Shown here: piece after piece, positions 31,666-40,388 of the stretch
How the letters are laid out: each line of letters begins with the position of its first letter
Numbering within the stretch: position 1 is the stretch's first letter
NCBI GenBank assembly: GCA_934525675.1
Contig: CAKSZH010000001.1
Span: forward strand, 62,001-126,000
Origin: an uncultured Eubacteriales bacterium
Lineage (GTDB): Bacteria; Bacillota; Clostridia; Oscillospirales; CAG-272
Direction of reading: 5' to 3'
Length of the DNA stretch: 64,000 bases
Position numbers and translations under genes: made by a program
The notes under the pieces: model-generated
Told to the model about the DNA's origin: nothing
Seen by the model: the letters and a program-made list of their open reading frames with translations, nothing else
Database searches by the model: none

Positions 31666-34001
31666 AACTGTTATCCTGCGAGATTGCCGGGTTCGGCGTG
31701 CTCCGGAACGAGACACGTACCTTCACGGACGGGCTGAACTGTGTCTGCGCTCCCAACGGTGAAGGAAAGAGCACGCTTGCCGTGTTCATCAAGGCAATGC
31801 TGTACGGTTTGCCGCAATCGACCAAGCGTAAGCTGAACGACAACGAGCGCAAGAGATACCAACCGTGGGATGGCGGTATCTACGGCGGCTCCTTAACCTT
31901 TGAGGTACATGGGAAACGCTACCGCGCGGAGCGGTTCTTCGGCACGAAGGAATCCGAGGATACCTTTGCCCTCACCAACCTTGACACCAATCTGCCGGGG
32001 ACGGAATATTCTGCAAACCTCGGCTACGAACTGTTCGGCATCGGCGCCGACGCGTATGAAAGAAGCACCTATATCAGCCAGAGGATTCTTGCGGACAAGC
32101 CGGAGGACAATGACCTCCGGGTCAAACTGACCCATCTCATCGAGGAATCCGGCGACTTTTCCACGCTGGAGTCTGCTCTTGACATTCTGAATAAGAAGCG
32201 GAGCGAGTATCTGGTCCGCGGCGGACGCGGGTTGATCGGTGACACCGACCGTGACCTGCAGACGACCGAAAGCGAGATCATCCGCCTGCGCGGGGAATGC
32301 GACAGTCTCCGTCGTTTCCGCGCGTCGCTCCGGGAGGAAACGGGGAAAGCGGAGCAACTGCGCGCCGCGCGGGAACAGTACGAAAAAACGCTTCGCGCGC
32401 TTGCCGACGAAAAGGCAAAACGCGAAATCACCGCCCGGATGCGCGAACTGGAAACGGAGCGTGACCGGCTCCGGAAAGAAGTCGATACAACCGCGGCGCG
32501 TCTCGGCACCCCTTTGCCGACCAAAGAGGAAATCGCCGCAAAAAGAACGGACTGCGAGCGGCTCATCCGCCTGTCCGCAGAGATCGACGCGACGCGGCTG
32601 TCCCCGGAGGATAAAACGCGACTTGACGCGCTGTCCGCGCGATTTACCGATGGTTGCCCGACGGAGGAAACCATTGAGAGCGCACGCGCGTCGCTTGCCG
32701 AGGCGGCAACCCTGGAATCGGAGAATCAGAATCTCAGAGTGCAGGCGGAAACGCTGCGGAGCATTGCAAAAATCCGCAAAGAAGCACAAAAGGCGCAAAA
32801 GAAACCCGTGCCGAAGCCGGTTTATCTGATTCCCGCGCTCGTTCTGCTTATTGCGGCGATCCCACTGTTCGCGCTTTCCCTGACGGTTCCCGCCGTCATT
32901 GTGCTGGCAGCAGGTCTGCTCTGCGGCGCGGCAGGGGTGGTGCTTGCCGCCCGGGAAAAGCCGGAACCCGTTGAACCCGTGCAGGACGACGACGGGACGG
33001 CGGAATACGAGCGGAAAATCGCAGAAAACAGCCGCCGCGCGGCGGAATTGCGGGGAGACGTCCTGAAGCTGACGGGAGAGGGAAGTGACCCCTCGACGGC
33101 GCTTTCCCGGCTTGCCGCCGACGTGCGGGAGTACCGCACGCTTGCCGACCGAAAAACGGTGTTTGCAAAAAAGCGGGAGACGCTGGAGAGCGAATCCGAC
33201 GCACTTTCCGACCGTGTCAAAGCCTACCTTGCCCGCTGGTTCGATCCCGACAGCGACAAGCCGTCGGCGCTCCTTGTGCGGCTGGAAGCGCTGCTTGACC
33301 GCTACGCTTCGCTCGTGGCGGACGCAAAGAACGCGGAGGAACGCGCCGTGCATTACCGCGAGGAACACAGGCTCCCCGATCCGCTCCCGGAGAATTCCGA
33401 GAACGACCTGCCGGATGAGGCGGGTCTGAACGCCGAACGCGACCGCATTGCCCGGGAAACGGATGTGGTGAACGCAGAGATTGCCCGGCTCGGGCGGCTG
33501 ATTGAGGAGCGGGCGGACGCGGAGGAAGAGCTTTCCGTCGCGGAAGCGCGGGCGGACGACCTGAAGGAAGCAGGGAAGCGCTACCGCGAAAATCTTGATG
33601 TTATAAAGGAAACCGTAAAATACCTGTCCGCGGCGCGGGACAATCTGTCCGCGCGTTACCTCGGTACCATGCAGGACAGCTTCCGCAAGTATTTCGCCGC
33701 CCTGACCGGAACGGATTCCGGCGCTTATGAGATGAACGCGGATTTTGAAGTGACCTACCGCGAAAACGGCAGGAGTTACAGCGCGGAGTATTTAAGCCGC
33801 GGAATGCGGGACGCAATTCTTGTCTGTACCCGGCTGGCGCTTGCCGACGCGCTGTTTGAAGGGGAAAAGCCGTTCCTCGTTCTGGATGACCCGCTTGTCA
33901 ATCTGGACGACGAAAAGCAAAAGAATGCCGGGGCGCTTCTCCGTGCGGCGGCAGAGGACTATCAGATCCTGTATTTCGTATGCAGTAGATCGAGAATGTG
34001 A
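31662..34001 (+). CDS. YhaN/SbcC-like AAA ATPase with long coiled coil and central hydrophobic hairpin
   Basis: Predicted 779-residue ABC/SMC-type ATPase. Walker A APNGEGKST lies at about residues 30-38, and Walker B FLVLDDPLVNLDD is near the C-terminus. Long charged heptad-rich segments (about 180-380 and 450-680) form coiled coils. A hydrophobic stretch at about 387-430, LIPALVLLIAAIPLFALSL followed by a second segment, is the membrane hairpin seen in YhaN proteins. It partners the preceding phosphoesterase, probably as a membrane-associated end-processing complex (inference from YhaO/YhaN and SbcCD). Length is normal for the YhaN group. Confidence 0.9.
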   Translation: MKLLSCEIAGFGVLRNETRTFTDGLNCVCAPNGEGKSTLAVFIKAMLYGLPQSTKRKLNDNERKRYQPWDGGIYGGSLTFEVHGKRYRAERFFGTKESEDTFALTNLDTNLPGTEYSANLGYELFGIGADAYERSTYISQRILADKPEDNDLRVKLTHLIEESGDFSTLESALDILNKKRSEYLVRGGRGLIGDTDRDLQTTESEIIRLRGECDSLRRFRASLREETGKAEQLRAAREQYEKTLRALADEKAKREITARMRELETERDRLRKEVDTTAARLGTPLPTKEEIAAKRTDCERLIRLSAEIDATRLSPEDKTRLDALSARFTDGCPTEETIESARASLAEAATLESENQNLRVQAETLRSIAKIRKEAQKAQKKPVPKPVYLIPALVLLIAAIPLFALSLTVPAVIVLAAGLLCGAAGVVLAAREKPEPVEPVQDDDGTAEYERKIAENSRRAAELRGDVLKLTGEGSDPSTALSRLAADVREYRTLADRKTVFAKKRETLESESDALSDRVKAYLARWFDPDSDKPSALLVRLEALLDRYASLVADAKNAEERAVHYREEHRLPDPLPENSENDLPDEAGLNAERDRIARETDVVNAEIARLGRLIEERADAEEELSVAEARADDLKEAGKRYRENLDVIKETVKYLSAARDNLSARYLGTMQDSFRKYFAALTGTDSGAYEMNADFEVTYRENGRSYSAEYLSRGMRDAILVCTRLALADALFEGEKPFLVLDDPLVNLDDEKQKNAGALLRAAAEDYQILYFVCSRSRM

Positions 34002-34014
34002 AAGAGGAATTTCT

Positions 34015-35133
34015 GTGGAATTTGTAGCAACCTGCCTGTTCGGGCTGGAAAAACAGCTCGGCGAAGAAATCGACGCGCTCGGGTACCGGCGCCTCTCCAC
34101 CATGGACGGACGCGTGACCTTCTCGGGGGACGTGAGCGCCGTTCCCCGCGCCAACATCAACCTGCGGCTTGCCGAGCGGGTCTATCTCCGCGTCGGTTCC
34201 TATCCCGCAGATACCTTCGACGCTCTTTTTGAGGGCGCAAAGGCGTTGCCGTGGGAAAAATACATCGGAAAAGACGATGCGTTTCCCGTCAAGGGGCACT
34301 CCATCAAAAGCAAGCTGACCTCACTCCCCGACTGTCAGAGTATCCTCAAAAAGGCAGTCGTCGAGCGGCTGAAATCCCGGTACGGGATCGGCTGGTTCCC
34401 GGAGACCGGCGTGAAATATCAGATTGAGTTCTTTCTTTTCAAAGACGAGGCGACCCTCATGATCGACACCTCCGGCATGGCGCTCCACAAGCGCGGATAC
34501 CGCCCCGACGCGGGCGTGGCACCGCTCCGGGAAACGCTTGCCGCCTCGCTTGCACTGAACGCCCGCGTCAGGGAGGACGTGCTTCTGTGGGATCCGTTCT
34601 GCGGGTCGGGGACCATTGCCATCGAGTCCGCCATGATCGTTTCCCGCCGTGCCCCCGGCAGGAACCGTTCCTTTGCCGCCGAGGCATATCCCATGTTCCC
34701 GAAGGAGCTGTGGGACAGGGCGCGCGAGGAGGCGGACGACAACATCCTCCGCGACTGTAAATTCGAGGCTTACGCTTCGGACATTGACGAGGATGTGCTG
34801 GATCTCTGTTATGACAACGCCGTCCGCGCCGGGGTGGAGGAGTACCTGAATATTTTTGAAGCGGACGCGCGGAGCATCAGAAAAGAGGATCGCCGCGGAA
34901 CGGTCATCTGCAATCCGCCCTACGGTGAGCGTATGATGGAGATGCGCGAGGTAGAGATGCTCTACCGCGATCTCGGAAAAACATTTCGTGCGCTTGCTCC
35001 GTGGCAGATTTATGTGCTGACCTCGTGCGAGACCTTCGAGCGGCTGTACGGAGAACGTGCCGACCGTGTCAAAAAGCTGTATAACGGCACAATTCCGTGC
35101 TATTTGTATCAATATTTCAAGCCGAAGGACTGA
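34015..35133 (+). CDS. THUMP-domain class I RNA methyltransferase (YpsC/RlmL-N-domain family)
   Basis: Predicted 372-residue rRNA guanine methyltransferase. An N-terminal ferredoxin-like/THUMP part (about 1-155) has CLFGLEKQLGEEIDALGY and KGHSIKSKLTSLPDCQ. A Rossmann methyltransferase follows, with motif I DPFCGSGTIAIESA and catalytic NPPYGERM. The probable target is a 23S rRNA guanine, as for YpsC/RlmL (known for the family). The start is the GTG at 34015, with GAGGA 8 bases upstream; longer frames overlap the ATPase gene and are rejected. It is 13 bases after that gene, so co-transcribed. Confidence 0.93.
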   Translation: MEFVATCLFGLEKQLGEEIDALGYRRLSTMDGRVTFSGDVSAVPRANINLRLAERVYLRVGSYPADTFDALFEGAKALPWEKYIGKDDAFPVKGHSIKSKLTSLPDCQSILKKAVVERLKSRYGIGWFPETGVKYQIEFFLFKDEATLMIDTSGMALHKRGYRPDAGVAPLRETLAASLALNARVREDVLLWDPFCGSGTIAIESAMIVSRRAPGRNRSFAAEAYPMFPKELWDRAREEADDNILRDCKFEAYASDIDEDVLDLCYDNAVRAGVEEYLNIFEADARSIRKEDRRGTVICNPPYGERMMEMREVEMLYRDLGKTFRALAPWQIYVLTSCETFERLYGERADRVKKLYNGTIPCYLYQYFKPKD

Positions 35134-35300
35134 CGGGTGGTACGCAACGGACGGCGAAAACAGCTCCCGGAAGACACCGTGGCGTGTGCCGCCCGCAGAC
35201 GGATAATCCCGCCCGCAGGGCGCGGCGACAAGCGCGGACACAAGCGGGAAATTTTCCCCGGAAAAATCCGCGGCACGCGCTCTTTTCGGACGGGAATCCG

Positions 35301-35329
35301 TTGACAACCCAAACGGAAAATGGTATACT
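35301..35329 (+). promoter_or_regulatory. Promoter upstream of the transglutaminase-like lipoprotein and dlt-like operon
   Basis: TTGACA (35301-35306) and TATACT (35324-35329) with a 17-base spacer, 64 bases before the start at 35394. The region 35134-35300 holds nothing else that I recognise. Confidence 0.85.
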
Positions 35330-35393
35330 CATAGAAGATGTTGTCAGCGCGCAACCGCGCGGCGAAAATGAAAACAGGGGACGGTGAGATAAC

Positions 35394-36527
35394 ATGAAAA
35401 CCGGCAGACGTTTGTGGGTTTTTGTCGTGTCCGCACTCCTGTTTTTGCTTTGTATGTGTCTTTTGCCCGTGTCGCTTTCTTCCTGCGGCGGGCGGCAGGC
35501 GGAGACGGAACAGGATCCGTTTAAAGAGATTACTGTGCGCGACCTCCGGGTCGGGATCGGCGCAAAGCTTCCGTCGGGATCCGATTTCTTTTCCTCTTTG
35601 CCGGAGGGGTATGCCGCCACGCTTCTGACGGATTACACGGAGCTGACCCGCACGGGCGAGCATGAAATCCGGCTTTCGGTGGCATCTCCGTCCGGCAGTA
35701 CCCGGGAGTTTTCGGCAAAGCTGACGCTTGTGACGGATACGGTTCCGCCGACGATTGACGGCGTTGCGGATATTTCGGTGCAGATCGGCGACGCGATTGC
35801 CTACCGCAAGGGCATCACGGTGACGGACGACTGCTTCGGCGAGGTCACTCTGACGGTGGATTCCTCCAAGGTGAATCCGGAGAAGGAGGGAAGCTACCCC
35901 GTCGTCTATACCGCGACGGACGCTGCGGGGAATACCGCATCCTGCACTGCGTATGTACATGTGTACAGGCATCTGTTCTCGGAGGATGAGCTCTGGGAAA
36001 CGGTGGACAAGCTGATTGCGGAGCGCAAGCTGACGGGAAAAACAACCGTCGAACAGTGCCGGAGCATCTATGAATATGCACAGAACCATATTTCATACAG
36101 CGGCACGTCGGACAAGACCGACTGGAAAAAGGAAGCCTACAACGCCATCGTCAAGGCGAGCGGCGACTGCTTTTCTTATTTTGCCGTAGCAAAAGCCTTT
36201 TTCGTGCGGCTCGGGATCGAACATCTTGATGTGGAACGTTCCCCCGATGTGGCACAGAAAGTCAACGAGCGGCACTATTGGCTGATGGTCAATATTGCCG
36301 GCGAGGGAGAATCCCCGCGCTGGTATCATTTCGACGCCTGCCGGCTGAACTCCCTGTATCCGCACAGCGGTTGCCTTCTGACGGACAAACAGCTCGACGC
36401 ATATAACCGTTTGCGGTACAATTCCGACGGCGTGAACAATTATTTTTATGCTTACGACCGGGCAAACTATCCGTCGACGGATACCGAGATCATTACGCCG
36501 ACCCCGACTCTGGAACCCTACGACTGA
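35394..36527 (+). CDS. Transglutaminase-like lipoprotein with Ig-like domains
   Basis: Predicted 377-residue exported protein. An N-terminal hydrophobic signal ends with SLSSCGG, a probable lipobox with Cys near residue 31. Ig-like DUF5011-type modules follow (about 120-185), with TDTVPPTIDGVADIS and SYPVVYTATDAAGNT. The C-terminal transglutaminase/cysteine-protease-like domain has the triad in order: GDCFSYFAVAKAFF (C259), NERHYWLMV (H294), and YHFDA (D314). Possible roles are peptide crosslinking or cleavage at the cell surface. It lies 83 bases upstream of the dltA-like gene, with no promoter seen between, so it is likely part of the same unit. Confidence 0.88.
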   Translation: MKTGRRLWVFVVSALLFLLCMCLLPVSLSSCGGRQAETEQDPFKEITVRDLRVGIGAKLPSGSDFFSSLPEGYAATLLTDYTELTRTGEHEIRLSVASPSGSTREFSAKLTLVTDTVPPTIDGVADISVQIGDAIAYRKGITVTDDCFGEVTLTVDSSKVNPEKEGSYPVVYTATDAAGNTASCTAYVHVYRHLFSEDELWETVDKLIAERKLTGKTTVEQCRSIYEYAQNHISYSGTSDKTDWKKEAYNAIVKASGDCFSYFAVAKAFFVRLGIEHLDVERSPDVAQKVNERHYWLMVNIAGEGESPRWYHFDACRLNSLYPHSGCLLTDKQLDAYNRLRYNSDGVNNYFYAYDRANYPSTDTEIITPTPTLEPYD

Positions 36528-36610
36528 ATATGCGCCGGTGTCCCGGCTTTGAATGCCATACGGCAGACGTTCCCGTGAACGGCTATTCCGGGGCGGCAAA
36601 GGAGAATCCC

Positions 36611-38119
36611 ATGCGAAAAAATGTTCTGCAATATCTCGAATCGACCGCCGCACGGCTCCCGGATAAGGTCGCGTTTTCCGACGGCACGGATTCGCTCACG
36701 TTCGGAGAAACACTGGACAATACCGAGCGCATCGCTTCTGTCCTCGCTGCGGCGGGATATTACGGGGAGGCGGTGACGGTGCTGATGGAACGCCACCCGA
36801 ACGAGCTTTGCGTGTTTTTCGGGATCATTAATGCAGGGTGCTTTTATGTGGCACCGGATCCCTCCATGCCGGACGCCCGGTTGCGCAAGATCTTGGAAAC
36901 AACTGCGTCCCGCGTTGTCATCTGCGACAAAAAGAACGAGGAAACCGCGCGCGCACTTCTGCCGGACGGGCAGGTGTATCTGTACGACGACCTGCTCATG
37001 GGGGAGAAACGTGCGGAACTGCTTTTGTCGGTGCGTTCCCGCCAGATCGACACCGATCCGATCTATATCGTGTTTACCTCCGGCTCTACCGGGGTGCCCA
37101 AGGGTGTGATCGCCTGCCATCGCTCGGTTATGGATTACGCTGAGGCGCTTTCCGAAGCGCTTCCGTTTGATGAGACGACGGTGTTCGGCAATCAGACTCC
37201 GCTGTATTTTGATGCACCGCTCAAGGAGATTCTGCCGACCATCCGTTCCGGTGCGACCACTTACCTGATTCCGAAGAAGCTGTTTCTGCTTCCGACCAGA
37301 TTGATCGGTTTTCTGAACGAACACCGCATCAATACCATCTGCTGGGTCGTGACCGCTCTGACCACGGTTTCCTCCCTCGGCACCTTCCGCACGGTTCGCC
37401 CCGAGACTCTGACGACCGTCTGCTTCGGCAGTGAAGTGTTTCCGCGCCCGCAGTACGACCTGTGGCGCAAAACGCTTCCGGCGGCGCAGTTTTATAACCT
37501 TTACGGTCCCACCGAGGCGACGGGAATGTCCTGCTATTATAAATGCGACCGTGAGCTTGACCCGGAGGAACCGATTCCCGTCGGAAAGCCGTTCGACAAT
37601 ACGGGGATCCTGCTTCTCGGGGAGGACGGCAAGGCGGTTCCAGACGGCGAGGTCGGGGAGATCTGTATGCGCGGCACCTGTGTGACGCTCGGATATTTTG
37701 CAAATCCCGAAAAAACGGCGGAGGCGTTCTGCCAGAATCCGCTGAATCATGCCTATCCCGAGCGTATCTACCGCACGGGCGACCTCGGCAGATATAATGA
37801 GCACGGGGAACTGGTGTTCCTCTCCCGTAAGGATCAGCAGATCAAGCATCAGGGTCACCGCATTGAGCTTGGCGAGATCGAAGCCGCGGCGGCGGAATGC
37901 GGTGGCGTGCGCCTTGCCTGCTCGGTCTATGACCATGAGAACAAAAAAATCCGGCTGTACTACACCGGGGAGACGGAACCGCGGGAACTGCTCGCGGAAC
38001 TGCGTACCCGGATCCCCCGGTATATGATTCCCGCCGTTCTCCGGCGGCTCGACGAAATGCCGCGCACCCCGAACGGGAAGCTCGACCGCAAAACGCTTGC
38101 CGCCGGAGCGGAGGACTGA
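36611..38119 (+). CDS. dltA: DltA-like D-alanine--carrier protein ligase
   Basis: Predicted 502-residue adenylate-forming enzyme that would activate D-alanine and load the carrier protein encoded at 38286. The AMP-binding signature FTSGSTGVPKG, NLYGPTEAT, YRTGDLGRYNEHGEL, KHQGHRIELGEIE, and the final catalytic lysine in TPNGKLDRK are present. In DltA fashion it stands with a carrier protein, an MBOAT protein, and a DltD-like protein. Start at 36611 with AAAGGAG; an upstream in-frame ATG at 36530 is less likely. The amino acid specificity is inferred from context and similarity only. Confidence 0.9.
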   Translation: MRKNVLQYLESTAARLPDKVAFSDGTDSLTFGETLDNTERIASVLAAAGYYGEAVTVLMERHPNELCVFFGIINAGCFYVAPDPSMPDARLRKILETTASRVVICDKKNEETARALLPDGQVYLYDDLLMGEKRAELLLSVRSRQIDTDPIYIVFTSGSTGVPKGVIACHRSVMDYAEALSEALPFDETTVFGNQTPLYFDAPLKEILPTIRSGATTYLIPKKLFLLPTRLIGFLNEHRINTICWVVTALTTVSSLGTFRTVRPETLTTVCFGSEVFPRPQYDLWRKTLPAAQFYNLYGPTEATGMSCYYKCDRELDPEEPIPVGKPFDNTGILLLGEDGKAVPDGEVGEICMRGTCVTLGYFANPEKTAEAFCQNPLNHAYPERIYRTGDLGRYNEHGELVFLSRKDQQIKHQGHRIELGEIEAAAAECGGVRLACSVYDHENKKIRLYYTGETEPRELLAELRTRIPRYMIPAVLRRLDEMPRTPNGKLDRKTLAAGAED

Positions 38120-38285
38120 ACGCCGCCCCAATGGGAGCCGTGCAGCATTTGTCGCCGGAATGGAGGCTTACTTGTTGCCCGGAGAAGGCACAGCATCCGC
38201 CGCCGGAATTCAGGACCCGATGCCGCCCTCGTGACGGAACCTGTCCGATCAAGTTACCCGCATCTGCGGGAGAAAAGAGAAACAC

Positions 38286-38513
38286 ATGGAAACTTTGCTT
38301 CAGATTCTGAACGAACTTCACCCCGATGTGGATTTTACCGCCGAGAACGCTCTCATTGACGACGGAGTGCTGGATTCTCTGGACATTGTCACGCTGATCA
38401 CCGAGATCAACGACAAGTTTGACGTAGAGATTCCCGCGGAGGAAATCCTCCCAGAAAACTTCAATTCCGCGACGGCGCTGTACGCCCTGATCCGGCGGAT
38501 CGACGAGGAGTAA
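38286..38513 (+). CDS. dltC: DltC-like acyl/alanyl carrier protein
   Basis: Predicted 75-residue phosphopantetheine carrier protein. GVLDSLDIVTLITEIND contains the DSL motif with Ser31 for the prosthetic group, and EIPAEEILPENFNS and the acidic helices are carrier-like. It should accept D-alanine from the DltA-like ligase and pass it to the MBOAT step. The 166 bases between dltA and this gene are non-coding and contain a degenerate repeat (CAGCAT...GCCGGAAT at 38143 and 38191). The order A-C-B-D differs from the usual A-B-C-D of Bacilli. Confidence 0.88.
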   Translation: METLLQILNELHPDVDFTAENALIDDGVLDSLDIVTLITEINDKFDVEIPAEEILPENFNSATALYALIRRIDEE

Positions 38514-38523
38514 TTCTTTCGGC

Positions 38524-38638
38524 GTTCCGCCGTCGGATCCCCGCTCTGCGGGTGCCCGCCGACAGGCGGAACCTTCCGTCCGTTTTTTCGTTCCGCCGTC
38601 GGATCCCCGCTTTGCGGGTGCCCGCCGACAGGCGGAAC
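38524..38638 (+). repeat. Two tandem 49-bp hairpin units between dltC and dltB
   Basis: Copies at 38524-38572 and 38590-38638 are nearly identical and spaced 66 bp. Each is bounded by GTTCCGCC and GGCGGAAC and contains inner inverted repeats (CCCCGC/GCGGG, TCGG/CCGA). A T-run (GTTTTTTC) follows the first copy. They may tune readthrough or mRNA stability between the carrier and membrane genes. Confidence 0.85.
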
Positions 38639-38679
38639 CTCTCTTTATTTTTCCAAATTCATGAAAGGAGTATTGCGCC

Positions 38680-40281
38680 GTGTCCTTCATCTCGCTTTCG
38701 TTTCTCGCGTTTCTCGGCGTACTGCTGCTTTTGTACTACCTGCTTCCGAAGCGTGCCCAGTGGGTCCTTCTTCTGATCGGCAGTTACGTGTTTTACGCCT
38801 TCGCGGGGCTTCCGTGCCTCGCGTTTCTCGTGTTCACCACTGCCGTTGCCTATGTCACGGGACGATTGCTTGCCCGGTCGCAGGCGCGGGAGGATGCGTA
38901 CATTGCCTCGGTCAGAGACGAAATCTCCAAGGAGGAGCGCAAGGCTTACCGCGCAAAGGGAAAGGGGCAGCGCCGCCTGATCCTTGCCGCCGGGCTGGTA
39001 CTCGGCTTCGGGCTTCTCGCCGTGTTCAAGTATACCGGCTTTACCGTCCGCAACCTGAATGCCGTCATTCATCTTTTTGATAGAAATACTTCCATCCCGG
39101 TGCCGTCGCTCCTGCTCCCGCTCGGGTTATCCTTTTATGTCTTTCAGACGATGGGGTATCTCATCGACGTTTACCGCGGAAAAGCCGGGGCGGAGAAGAA
39201 TCCGTTCCGCCTTGCCCTGTTCGTCAGTTTCTTCCCGCAGCTGGTGCAGGGACCCATCAGCCGGTATTCCGAGCTTGCAAAGCAGCTGTATACCCCGCAC
39301 CGTGCCGACTGGGGCATGATCTCCGGCGGGCTTCTGCGCGTCGCGTGGGGATACTTCAAAAAGCTGGTGGTCGCCGACACGGTGCTCATCGCTATCCGGA
39401 CCTTGCTTTCGGATACCGCAACCTACGAGGGCGCATACGTTCTTCTCCTGATTCTTCTTTATTCCATTGAGATTTACGGCGACTTCACCGGCGGGATTGA
39501 CATCACCATCGGTGCAGCGCAGATGTTCGGCATCCGCCTGACGGAAAACTTCGACCGCCCGTTCTCCTCGGAATCCACCAAGGAATACTGGCGCCGGTGG
39601 CATATCACCATGGGGACCTGGTTCACCGATTACATTTTCTACCCGCTTTCGGTCTCAAAGCCCATGCAGAAGCTGTCCAAATGGTCGCGCGCACACCTGG
39701 GACAGGCGGTCGGCAAGCGGCTCCCGGTCTATATTGCCACCATCGTGACGTGGTTCCTGACCGGTCTCTGGCACGGAGCGGACTGGAACTTTATCGTCTG
39801 GGGACTTCTCAACTGCCTCATTATCCTGGTTTCGCAGGAGCTGGAGCCGCTCTGGCGCCGTTTCCGCGAGAATTTCCCGCGGCTTGATAAATCCACGTTT
39901 TTCCACGGCTTCCGCGCCGTCAGAACCTTTCTTCTGATGGGACTTATCCGCAGTCTCGACTGCTACCGCGACGTTCCCAAGACCTTTTCCTTGTGGGTGA
40001 CCATGTTTACCCGCCCCGATACCTACGGAGCGCTCTTCGGCGGGGGAATCCTCGCACTCGGTCTCACCGTTCCCGATTTTATCCTGATCGGACTGTCCGT
40101 GCTGCTTATTTTCTTTGTATCCCGCGCGGGGAGGGAAAAGCGCCTTTCCGAACCCGACCGCCTGCCCGCAAAGCCGGTGCTTCTTTGCCTTTGCGTGTGC
40201 GCGCTTGTGATCGCGGCTCTCGTGTTCGGTAATTACGGACAGGGCTACGACGCTTCCGATTTTATTTACGGGCAGTTCTGA
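38680..40281 (+). CDS. dltB: MBOAT family O-acyltransferase (DltB-like)
   Basis: Predicted 533-residue polytopic membrane protein of the membrane-bound O-acyltransferase family. It starts at a GTG (38680) with AAAGGAG 10 bases before. The catalytic histidine is in GLWHGADWNFIVWG (H365); FDRPFSSESTKEYWRRWHIT, QLVQGPISRYSEL, and GLSFYVFQTMGYLIDVYRG are classic MBOAT/AlgI/DltB segments. It would move D-alanine from the carrier protein across the membrane toward a cell-wall polymer, by analogy with DltB. About 11 hydrophobic segments are present. A different acyl group cannot be excluded. Confidence 0.92.
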   Translation: MSFISLSFLAFLGVLLLLYYLLPKRAQWVLLLIGSYVFYAFAGLPCLAFLVFTTAVAYVTGRLLARSQAREDAYIASVRDEISKEERKAYRAKGKGQRRLILAAGLVLGFGLLAVFKYTGFTVRNLNAVIHLFDRNTSIPVPSLLLPLGLSFYVFQTMGYLIDVYRGKAGAEKNPFRLALFVSFFPQLVQGPISRYSELAKQLYTPHRADWGMISGGLLRVAWGYFKKLVVADTVLIAIRTLLSDTATYEGAYVLLLILLYSIEIYGDFTGGIDITIGAAQMFGIRLTENFDRPFSSESTKEYWRRWHITMGTWFTDYIFYPLSVSKPMQKLSKWSRAHLGQAVGKRLPVYIATIVTWFLTGLWHGADWNFIVWGLLNCLIILVSQELEPLWRRFRENFPRLDKSTFFHGFRAVRTFLLMGLIRSLDCYRDVPKTFSLWVTMFTRPDTYGALFGGGILALGLTVPDFILIGLSVLLIFFVSRAGREKRLSEPDRLPAKPVLLCLCVCALVIAALVFGNYGQGYDASDFIYGQF

Positions 40282-40388
40282 CGCCCATGACGACGGGGAG
40301 GAGAAGATCAACCGTGCCCGGCATATCGTCGTAATCCGGAATCCGCCGGACATCCGATACACCATCAAAAACAGAAAGGAGGATTGCC

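Noticed and set aside
38514..38776. Protein encoded across the tandem hairpins
   Set aside because: Its apparent repeats come from the duplicated hairpin DNA, and it overlaps the well-supported GTG start of the MBOAT gene.
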